A stretch of 8,973 nt of DNA from Elusimicrobiota bacterium (GTDB lineage: Bacteria > Elusimicrobiota > Elusimicrobia > UBA1565 > UBA9628). The notes beneath the pieces were generated by a model, which saw only the letters and a list, made by a program, of their open reading frames with translations, was not told where the DNA came from and made no database searches. Location: positions 1 through 8,973 of the forward strand of contig JAHFCD010000056.1 of assembly GCA_023249695.1 (NCBI GenBank), read 5' to 3'. Below, one piece after another: positions 1 through 6,833 of this stretch (the stretch's first letter is position 1; each line of letters opens with the position of its first letter). The position numbers and the translations under genes were made by a program.

Positions 1-45
1 ATCGATATCACGCACGGTCAGCTCCAGACGTTCGAGGGGTTCCAT
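1..45 (-). CDS. Start of a transposase-like protein (partial)
   Basis: Read leftward from an ATG at 45-43, the sequence encodes MEPLERLELTVRDID and runs off the window edge, so only 15 codons are visible. The opening resembles the N-terminus of ISNCY-type (integrase-core) transposases, which start with a short segment of the type 'LTVRDIDRLKVI' before a helix-turn-helix. That resemblance is recalled and rests on very few residues. Context supports it: directly upstream are two copies of a 17-bp repeat (59-75, 83-99), the kind of repeated site found at insertion sequence ends. No clear Shine-Dalgarno precedes the ATG. It could instead be an unrelated short-leader gene. Confidence 0.4.
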   Translation of the reverse strand, partial: MEPLERLELTVRDID

Positions 46-58
46 GACAATATGGTGC

Positions 59-99
59 CAAAGCGGACATTTCTATTGGTCGCAAAGCGGACATTTCTA
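59..99. repeat. Two direct copies of a 17-bp repeat, likely IS end
   Basis: CAAAGCGGACATTTCTA occurs perfectly at 59-75 and again at 83-99, with a period of 24 bp (about two helical turns) and a 7-bp spacer. Two exact 17-bp copies this close cannot be chance. Base composition is lower in GC than the surrounding genes. It lies between a leftward transposase-like start and a + strand gene, so the simplest reading is an array of transposase binding sites at one end of an insertion sequence, with the element's outer boundary near 100. I see no target-site duplication because the other end lies outside the window. Confidence 0.6.
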
Positions 100-129
100 A
101 TGAACGCCTACAGCGCGCGAAAACCGCCC

Positions 130-158
130 TTGAATTCAGGCCCTCCCGGGCCTATACT
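130..158 (+). promoter_or_regulatory. Sigma-70-type promoter of the secreted protein gene
   Basis: A -35 box TTGAAT (130-135) and a -10 box TATACT (153-158) are separated by 17 bp, close to the housekeeping consensus. Transcription should begin about 7 bp after the -10 box, which is position 165, the A of the ATG. The transcript is therefore predicted to be leaderless. The AGGG at 160-163 ends one base before the ATG and is too close to act as a normal Shine-Dalgarno. Confidence 0.65.
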
Positions 159-164
159 CAGGGC

Positions 165-791
165 ATGACCCCTCGAACGATACTCCCCATCGCGCTGACG
201 GCCCTCCTCCTTGCGACCGTCCCGGCGCAGGCCGCTCCGGCGCCCGCCGCCGTCCCGCCGCCCGATCCCTGCGCGAACGCCGCCGAGCTGACGACCCGGG
301 ATGCGATACTCGCCGCCATCCCGCCCGAGGACGCGATCTGGACCGAGGCGCTGAACAAACGCGGGATCCGGAAGGAGGAAGACGGTTGGATGCAGTATTT
401 CCAGGGCGGTTCGGCCACGGCGAGCAACCGGGCCTTCATCGCGGCCTTCGGAGATTACTGCACGGCCCGCCTTCGCGCCGCCGTCGCGCCCAAGAAGACC
501 CCGGCCAAGGCGGCCCCGGCCGCGACGCCCGCGCCGGCGCCCGAGAAGGAGGAACATTCCATCCAGGACGCGAAGCGGCGCTCCGCCCAGGCGAGCGCGC
601 GCGCGGCCGCGATCGCGAAGACGGTGCTGGCGCCCGAACCCGCGCAGGCCGCGCCCGCCGCGGACTGCCCGGCGCTGATCGAGCGGGCGCAGACCTGCCG
701 CGACGCGGGCATCGGCGACGGAAACCTCGGTTCGGACTTCAAGTGCCGGAAGGCCTTCAAGGACGAAAAAGCGGGCAACTGCGGCGGCTGA
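165..791 (+). CDS. Secreted six-cysteine protein of unknown function
   Basis: I do not recognise this 208-residue protein. Residues 1-24 form a signal peptide: a short basic start, a hydrophobic core LPIALTALLLATV and an AQA/AP cleavage region. A first small domain (about 34-105) holds Cys36 and Cys99 and conserved-looking aromatic residues (W59, W75, Y78, F79, Y98). A low-complexity Ala/Pro/Lys linker (about 106-165) follows. A compact C-terminal domain (167-208) holds Cys168, Cys178, Cys194 and Cys206. The even cysteine number in an exported protein suggests disulfides, probably one in the first domain and two in the last. The ATG at 165 is chosen because it begins the signal peptide and coincides with the predicted transcription start. 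It ends 52 bp before the regulator gene, which has its own promoter, so it is probably monocistronic. Confidence 0.75.
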   Translation: MTPRTILPIALTALLLATVPAQAAPAPAAVPPPDPCANAAELTTRDAILAAIPPEDAIWTEALNKRGIRKEEDGWMQYFQGGSATASNRAFIAAFGDYCTARLRAAVAPKKTPAKAAPAATPAPAPEKEEHSIQDAKRRSAQASARAAAIAKTVLAPEPAQAAPAADCPALIERAQTCRDAGIGDGNLGSDFKCRKAFKDEKAGNCGG

Positions 792-807
792 CCCGCCTCG
801 CCCCGTC

Positions 808-837
808 TTGAACGGGCGGGGGCAAGAAAGCTAATAT
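808..837 (+). promoter_or_regulatory. Sigma-70-type promoter of the CRP-like gene and aspS
   Basis: TTGAAC (808-813) and TAATAT (832-837) are separated by 18 bp. The -10 box ends 7 bp before the A of the ATG at 844, exactly the same geometry as at the preceding gene. No Shine-Dalgarno is visible before 844, so a leaderless mRNA is predicted. Because only 17 bp separate the regulator from aspS, this promoter probably drives both. Confidence 0.6.
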
Positions 838-843
838 CGCCGT

Positions 844-1530
844 ATGAACGGCGCCAAGCTCCTCAAGAAAATCCCTTTTCTGTCGGCCCTCTCCGCCAAG
901 CATCTCAACGAGGTCTTCCGCCTGGCCGAGGAGCTGGACCTGGGCGCCCGCCAGTCGGTTTTCGCCAAGCGCCAGGACTCCGACGCGATGTACATCGTGC
1001 TCGCCGGCCGCATCAAGATCTTCACGAACTCGGCCTCGAAGAAGCGCAAGACCTTCGCCTACCTCAAGGAAGGGGAGTTCTTCGGCGAGATGTCCCTGCT
1101 CGAAGGCACGACCCGCACCGCCTCGGCCCAGGCCGTCGAGCCTTCCCGCCTGTTCGTCATCCGCAAGAAGGACTTCCAGCGCCTCCTCGCCCAGGACCCG
1201 AGCCTCGCCCTGTACCTCCTGCGGACCGTCTGCGAGCGTCTGCGCCGCGCCAACGAGGAGATCGAAGGCCTCCTGTTCCGCAACATCCTCGGCCGCGTCG
1301 CCAAGGCCATGCTCGACCTCGCTCGCCGCTCCGGCGAAGCCCACGGCGCCGGGATCGTGCTCAAGGAACGCTTCACCCAGCAGGAGCTCGCCGACGTCGT
1401 CGGCACCACCCGCGAGCCGTTGACGCGCGCGCTGTCGTCGCTGCGCCGCGCCGGGCTCGTCGCGCAGCACGACGGCCGTTATTCCATCCCCGCGCCCGAA
1501 AAGCTCGCGGGGCTTTGCATCGAAGCCTGA
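844..1530 (+). CDS. CRP/FNR-family transcriptional regulator
   Basis: A 228-residue protein with the full CRP layout. An N-terminal cyclic-nucleotide-binding beta-roll (about 10-115) contains the phosphate-binding cassette GEFFGEMSLLEG followed by TTRTASAQA (77-97), where R91-T92 occupy the place of the Arg-Ser/Thr pair that contacts the ligand phosphate in CRP. A long dimerisation helix spans about 116-145. A winged helix-turn-helix (about 176-210) has the pattern FTQQELADVVGTTREPLTRAL, cut here as two helices around G187. The cassette makes binding of a cyclic nucleotide plausible, but the ligand is unknown. It lacks the N-terminal cysteine cluster of FNR, so oxygen sensing through an iron-sulfur cluster is unlikely. 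The ATG at 844 gives the standard family start and lies at the predicted transcription start. The stop is 17 bp before aspS. Its target genes cannot be told from this window. Confidence 0.9.
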   Translation: MNGAKLLKKIPFLSALSAKHLNEVFRLAEELDLGARQSVFAKRQDSDAMYIVLAGRIKIFTNSASKKRKTFAYLKEGEFFGEMSLLEGTTRTASAQAVEPSRLFVIRKKDFQRLLAQDPSLALYLLRTVCERLRRANEEIEGLLFRNILGRVAKAMLDLARRSGEAHGAGIVLKERFTQQELADVVGTTREPLTRALSSLRRAGLVAQHDGRYSIPAPEKLAGLCIEA

Positions 1531-1537
1531 CCCCTCC

Positions 1538-1542
1538 GAGGA
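1538..1542 (+). promoter_or_regulatory. Ribosome binding site fixing the aspS start
   Basis: GAGGA lies 5 bases before the ATG at 1548. The reading frame stays open further upstream to a TTG at 1515, but that would overlap the end of the regulator gene and has no binding site, so 1548 is preferred. Confidence 0.75.
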
Positions 1543-1547
1543 ACCAG

Positions 1548-3334
<1,787 letters not shown>

Positions 3335-3338
<4 letters not shown>

Positions 3339-3790
3339 AAGAGCTTCGGGGCGTCGGACTTCTTGTCGGCCTTTTTCAGGAGCTCGAGCAGGCGGCCGCT
3401 CTTGAGCGGCTTTATCGGCCGCAGCTGTTTCGCCGGGGGCGACGCCGGCGCGGCCGAGGGCGCAATGCACTCCGGCGGCCCGGCCGAGGGCCCCATGACG
3501 AGCGCGGAAGGGTCGCGCACATTCAACGGCGTGATGATGTCGCCGGCTTGCCCGACGGGATCGCCCACGGCGCTCAAGGGCGCGGGCTCCACGGTCTTCG
3601 CGGCGGGCTCCGCGGCCCCGCGAAATGTCGCGCTGACCATCTCATTGCCGGGATCGGCCGCGGCCTTCGCGTGCCGCGCCGCGGGGACCGAGAGCTCCTG
3701 GTACCAACGGCCGGCTTGAAAGCACGCCGCGCACAGCAGAAGCGCGGTCGCGACGCGGAGGGCCGGCCCGGCCAGTGAGGGGGTCTTCAT
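3335..3790 (-). CDS. Small membrane-anchored Ala/Pro-rich protein, unknown function
   Basis: I do not recognise this 151-residue protein. Starting at the ATG at 3790 (MKTPSLAG), residues 8-26 form one hydrophobic segment (ALRVATALLLCAACFQAG), either an uncleaved anchor or a signal peptide. It does not fit a lipoprotein box, because the residue before each candidate Cys is unsuitable or the -3 position is not aliphatic. The rest is rich in Ala, Pro and Ser with little predicted structure, then a short basic C-terminal helix (RPIKPLKSGRLLELLKKADKK). An in-frame ATG at 3826 would add 12 residues (MANADAGG...). Neither start has a well-spaced Shine-Dalgarno. I prefer 3790 because it puts a normal short basic segment before the hydrophobic core. 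It converges on aspS and overlaps its stop by 4 bp. G/C-rich third positions and lack of stops support it as coding, but less firmly than its neighbours. Confidence 0.6.
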
Positions 3791-3863
3791 CTCCACAGCA
3801 TGGCCCCCGGCGTCCGCATTCGCCATTAAAATCCGGCAAAGGCCGGGCAAAGCCTCGGTAAGG

Positions 3864-3894
3864 AAAAAAATAAGCCGCCCGGGCGGGCGGCTTA
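3864..3894 (-). terminator. Intrinsic terminator after tRNA-Ala
   Basis: Read on the - strand, a perfect 10-bp stem TAAGCCGCCC / GGGCGGCTTA (arms 3885-3894 and 3871-3880) with a 4-base loop is followed at once by seven U residues (3870-3864). It begins 4 bp after the CCA end of the tRNA gene. On the + strand it is followed only by AAATTT, so it works mainly leftward. Confidence 0.9.
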
Positions 3895-3898
3895 AATT

Positions 3899-3974
3899 TG
3901 GTGGACGTGACAGGGATTGAACCTGCGACCTCATCGTTGCGAACGATGCGCTCTCCCAGCTGAGCTACACGCCC
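3899..3974 (-). tRNA. tRNA-Ala, anticodon CGC
   Basis: A 76-nt cloverleaf can be folded completely. The acceptor stem pairs GGGCGTG with CACGTCC and contains G3-U70, the classic alanine identity element. The D arm is GCTC/GAGC. The anticodon stem CATCG/CGATG encloses the loop TTCGCAA with anticodon CGC at positions 34-36, which reads the alanine codon GCG. The T arm is GCAGG/CCTGT around TTCAATC. The CCA end is encoded (3901-3899). A GCG-reading tRNA suits the GC-rich codon use around it. It has its own promoter upstream and a strong terminator 4 bp downstream. I see no duplicated tRNA 3' end or integrase that would mark it as an attachment site. Confidence 0.97.
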
Positions 3975-3983
3975 TACCCGTTC

Positions 3984-4012
3984 ATTATGCCAAAAACGGG
4001 GGATTTCGTCCA
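3984..4012 (-). promoter_or_regulatory. Promoter of the tRNA-Ala gene
   Basis: On the - strand TGGACG (4012-4007) and CATAAT (3989-3984) are separated by 17 bp. The -10 box lies 9 bases before the first base of the mature tRNA, so transcription would begin about 3 bases ahead of it, leaving a very short 5' leader for RNase P. Confidence 0.6.
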
Positions 4013-4041
4013 GCGGACATACCAGAAGTTTTGCCCGACGT

Positions 4042-4055
4042 TTCCAACGTTGGAA
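4042..4055. repeat. 14-bp perfect palindrome between mltG and tRNA-Ala
   Basis: TTCCAACGTTGGAA is a perfect palindrome, extendable on the + strand RNA by a G-U and two G-C pairs. It lies 16 bp beyond the mltG stop and upstream of the tRNA promoter. No U tract follows on the - strand, so it is not a standard intrinsic terminator. It could be an operator or a simple hairpin at the end of the operon mRNA. A palindrome of this length is expected by chance about once in two windows of this size, so weight is low. Confidence 0.3.
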
Positions 4056-4071
4056 GCGCCGGGAACGACTG

Positions 4072-5064
4072 TCAGCGCGGCCGTTCGCCGGCGGCGGACT
4101 GATTCTTCAGCTTCTCCTTGATCTTGCGCAGCTCCTTCTTATAGAGCATGCGCGCCTTCGAGTGCTCCTCGTTGGTCTCGGAGAAGCGGTGGCCGCCCGT
4201 CGTGTCGGCCACGAAGTACAGCGCCTCGGTTTTCGCCGGGGACAGCACGCCCAGGAAGGACTCGAGCCCGGGCGAACAGATCGGGCCCGGAGGCAGGCCG
4301 CGCCGGATGTAGGTGTTGTACGACGACGGCGCGCCAAGATCCGCGCGGGTGAGGCCTTTCTTCCAATGGCCCAGGCCGAGCGCGTATTGGACCGTCGGAT
4401 CGGCCTGCAGAGGCATTTTCTTCTTGAGGCGGTTCAGGTAGACGGCCGCGATGATCGGGCGCTCCGTCTTGAGCACGGCCTCGCGCGCGACGATGGACGC
4501 CAAGGTCAGCGCCTCCTCGAGCGACAGCGCGGGCGGGGGGCTCGCCGCCGCGTAGGCGGCGCCGATCTGGCGGTCGAACTCGGCGGTCATGACGGCGGCG
4601 GCCTTCTCGGCGGAATAGCCGGGGGGGAGGTGGTAGGTGGAGGGGAAGAGGCGGCCTTCGAGCTTGCGCGCCGCGACGACCGCCAGGAACTCCCGGGCGT
4701 TCACGATCCCGGCCTTTTCCAGGCGCTCGGCGATCTGGCTGGCCATGAAGCCCTCGGGGATGGTGATCTTCAGGTCGTCGGTGAGGCCGAGGGTCAGCTT
4801 GCGCGCGACGACGGTCGGCCACTCGTGTCGGCGCAGGGAGTACGCGCCGGGCTTGAGATGCCGGTCGAACCCGGTGATCTTGAGGAGCACGCGAAAGACG
4901 AACACGGACTGCACGACGCCTTTCTCGCCGAGGAGCTCCGCCGTCTGGCGGGCGTTGAGGCCCTCGGGGACCTCGACGCGCATCATCGCCCCGGGCCTGA
5001 CCGCCGCCGCCGCGACGACGAGCGCGACGAGGAGCGCGGCGACGCCGGCCGAATAGCGGCTCAC
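4072..5064 (-). CDS. mltG: Endolytic murein transglycosylase MltG (YceG family)
   Basis: A 330-residue inner-membrane enzyme that cuts nascent glycan strands in the periplasm and so sets their length. One N-terminal membrane segment (about 6-23) is followed by a LysM-like region (about 28-95) and the YceG catalytic domain. Visible family motifs are TIPEGFMASQIAERL (101-115), EGRLFPSTY (136-144), ASIVARE (189-195) with E195 as presumed catalytic glutamate, NRL then MPLQADPTVQYALG (217-230), SSYNTYIRRGLPPGPICSPG (247-266) and LYFVAD (282-287). The length matches the usual 330-350 residues. The start is GTG at 5064, overlapping the response regulator stop as GTGA, which suggests translational coupling; no strong Shine-Dalgarno is present. 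Placement behind a two-component system is unusual, since mltG is often near tmk or holB in other bacteria. Confidence 0.95.
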   Translation of the reverse strand: MSRYSAGVAALLVALVVAAAAVRPGAMMRVEVPEGLNARQTAELLGEKGVVQSVFVFRVLLKITGFDRHLKPGAYSLRRHEWPTVVARKLTLGLTDDLKITIPEGFMASQIAERLEKAGIVNAREFLAVVAARKLEGRLFPSTYHLPPGYSAEKAAAVMTAEFDRQIGAAYAAASPPPALSLEEALTLASIVAREAVLKTERPIIAAVYLNRLKKKMPLQADPTVQYALGLGHWKKGLTRADLGAPSSYNTYIRRGLPPGPICSPGLESFLGVLSPAKTEALYFVADTTGGHRFSETNEEHSKARMLYKKELRKIKEKLKNQSAAGERPR

Positions 5065-5447
5065 GCGGGCTTCTTCTCCGTGCGGCGCAGGGCGGCGCGC
5101 AGGCGCGCCAGCAGCTCCGGCGCCTTGAACGGCTTGACGACGAAGTCGTCCACGCCGAAATGCAGGGCCTCGAGCTCCTCGTCGGCGGTCTGCTTGACGG
5201 TGAGCATGAGCACGGGGATATTCTTGAGATTCGCCTCGGCGCGCATCGCGCGGCAGAACTGCTCGCCGTCCATGCGCGGCATCATCCAGTCCACGAGGAC
5301 GACCTCGGCCGGCTTCTCCTTCAGCATGCGCAGGCCCTGCTCGCCGTCGGAGGCGAGCCGCACGTCCATGCCGGCGCTGCGCAGGACGTCCTCGATGATG
5401 ATCCGGTAATCCTCTTCGTCGTCGATGACCAACACTGAAATCGCCAT
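5061..5447 (-). CDS. Receiver-only response regulator
   Basis: A 128-residue CheY-like receiver domain and nothing else. The acidic pair D9-D10 (in VLVIDDE) binds magnesium, D53 (in LVDWMMPRMDG) is the phosphate acceptor, T83 (in LMLT) and K105 (in VVKPFKAPELL) complete the active site. There is no DNA-binding or enzymatic output domain, so the phosphorylated form must act through partner proteins or pass phosphate on. GGAGG lies 5 bases before the ATG at 5447 (cctcc at 5453-5457). It begins 15 bp after the histidine kinase stop, so that kinase is the probable partner, and it ends inside the mltG start codon. Confidence 0.95.
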   Translation of the reverse strand: MAISVLVIDDEEDYRIIIEDVLRSAGMDVRLASDGEQGLRMLKEKPAEVVLVDWMMPRMDGEQFCRAMRAEANLKNIPVLMLTVKQTADEELEALHFGVDDFVVKPFKAPELLARLRAALRRTEKKPA

Positions 5448-5462
5448 GACTTCCTCCCGCGG

Positions 5463-6833
5463 CTAGGCCGCGACCTTCAGCGAAAAACTGATTCTCGTCC
5501 CCTGACCGGGGACCGACTTCACCTCGATCTTGCCGCCGTGCTGATCCACGATCGATTTTACGATGTACAGGCCGAGACCGGTGCCCTTGTGGCCGGCCGT
5601 GCCCTCGGAGATGTTCCGGCCCTGCGTGAACGGCTGGAACAGGCTCGCGCGATCGGTTTCATCCATGCCGCGTCCCGTGTCGCCCACCGTGACCTCGATC
5701 CAGCGCGCGCCGCCGTCTCGGAACTGCTCGCCCGTGATCCAGATCTGACCGCCCGACTTGGTGAACTTGAGGCCGTTGGCGATGAGGTTCACGAGGACCT
5801 GCCGCACGCGGTCGGCGTCGCCGAGCACGGGCGGCAGGGCGGCCAGGCGATTTTGGATCGCGATGCCCTGCTGGAGCGCCTTCGCCTCGAAGAATTGGCA
5901 GACCTCGTTGGCCACGACCGGAAGCTCCATCGGGCGCAGGACGCACTCCATCTTGCCCTTCTCGATCTTCGCGACGTCGAGCAGATCGTTGATGAAGCCG
6001 GAGAGGCGGCGGACGTTGACCGCGATGCGCTCGAGGAAGTCCTTCGACTGCGCGTAGCCCTCGGGCGTGCCCGCGGCGACCTTCTCCCGGATGAGCTGCA
6101 GGAAGCTCTCGATGGCGCCCAGCGGCGAGCGCAGCTCATGGGTCACCGACGAGACGAAGTTGCGCTTGATCGTGTCGAACTCCTCGAGGCGGCCCGACAT
6201 GCCGTTGAACGCGCGCACGAGCCCGCCGAGCTCGTCGTCGGACTCCCACGACAGCTTGCCTCCGAGCTTGCCGCCGCCGATCTCCCCGGCCAGGCGGCTG
6301 AGCTCGACGATGGGGCGCGTCAAGCCGCGGGCGATCAGATAGGCGACGAGAAGCCCGAGCAGGCTCGTCACGCCCCAGACCGCGAGGATGATCTTGGCCA
6401 GGCGCTTGTTGGCGTCCTGGAACGGCGCCTCGAGCACCTCGTGATCGAGCGCCAGGTCCACCTCGACGCTGCGCTGGGCGTCGGCCGGATCCGAGACGGT
6501 GAAGCGGGAGACCCGGGGCTTGGACCCGAAACGGACGACGCCGACGCTGGCCGTCCGTTCCTTCTCCTTGTTCTTCCAGAGAATGCGCGTCTGCGCGATC
6601 GCCGGATACTGGACCTGAAGGAACTTCATGTAGCTCAGAAGCGCGACGTCGTCCTTCTGGATCAGGGAGTCCGACGCGGCCCGCTCGACCGACATCTCGA
6701 TGGTCCCCGCCAGCTGGACCATGTCGCGCTCCTGGAACTGGCGGCGCACCGCCAGCACGCCCCAGCCGAGCAGGGCCATGGAGAAGACCTGCAGCAGGAA
6801 CGTGCTGACGATGAGCCTCGTGCGGATCGTCAC
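5463..6833 (-). CDS. Membrane sensor histidine kinase with HAMP domain
   Basis: A 456-residue kinase. Transmembrane helix 1 (about 7-29), a periplasmic sensor region of about 115 residues (30-146) that I cannot assign to a named family, transmembrane helix 2 (about 147-168) and a HAMP linker (about 169-220, RGLTRPIVELSRLAGEI) come first. The DHp helix carries the phosphorylated H232 in SSVTHELRSPLGAI. The ATPase domain has the N box NLIANGLKFT (349-358, with Gly where Ala is commoner), G1 DTGRGM (385-390), F box LFQPFTQG and G2 GHKGTGLGLYI (415-424). All catalytic motifs are present. The start is GTG at 6833, overlapping the stop of the PorV-like gene as GTGA, with GGAGG 9 bases upstream inside that gene. 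The receiver gene follows 15 bp downstream. The signal is unknown; position next to an outer-membrane protein suggests envelope status. Confidence 0.95.
   Translation of the reverse strand: MTIRTRLIVSTFLLQVFSMALLGWGVLAVRRQFQERDMVQLAGTIEMSVERAASDSLIQKDDVALLSYMKFLQVQYPAIAQTRILWKNKEKERTASVGVVRFGSKPRVSRFTVSDPADAQRSVEVDLALDHEVLEAPFQDANKRLAKIILAVWGVTSLLGLLVAYLIARGLTRPIVELSRLAGEIGGGKLGGKLSWESDDELGGLVRAFNGMSGRLEEFDTIKRNFVSSVTHELRSPLGAIESFLQLIREKVAAGTPEGYAQSKDFLERIAVNVRRLSGFINDLLDVAKIEKGKMECVLRPMELPVVANEVCQFFEAKALQQGIAIQNRLAALPPVLGDADRVRQVLVNLIANGLKFTKSGGQIWITGEQFRDGGARWIEVTVGDTGRGMDETDRASLFQPFTQGRNISEGTAGHKGTGLGLYIVKSIVDQHGGKIEVKSVPGQGTRISFSLKVAA

Noticed and set aside
792..830. Possible terminator hairpin after the secreted protein gene
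   Set aside because: The GC-rich arms pair over only about 5 bp before a mismatch and no U tract follows; the same bases form the next promoter's -35 region.
3825..3850. Possible promoter (TTGCCC ... TTTAAT) for the small leftward gene
   Set aside because: The spacer is only 14 bp for the best -10, and shifting it leaves a poor hexamer, so no promoter call is justified.
3834..3853. Short near-direct repeat CCGGCAAAG / CCGGGCAAAG
   Set aside because: Two imperfect 9-10 bp copies in a GC-rich spacer; no further copies or function seen.
4011..4020. Partial match (AGCGGACAT) to the insertion sequence repeat at 59-99
   Set aside because: Only 9 bases match, within the tRNA promoter, and there is no transposase nearby. 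Chance is a reasonable explanation.
3917..4102. 61-codon frame on the + strand
   Set aside because: It runs antisense across the tRNA-Ala gene and its promoter.
4162..5409. Open frame of 415 codons on the + strand
   Set aside because: Antisense to mltG and the response regulator, both convincing genes.
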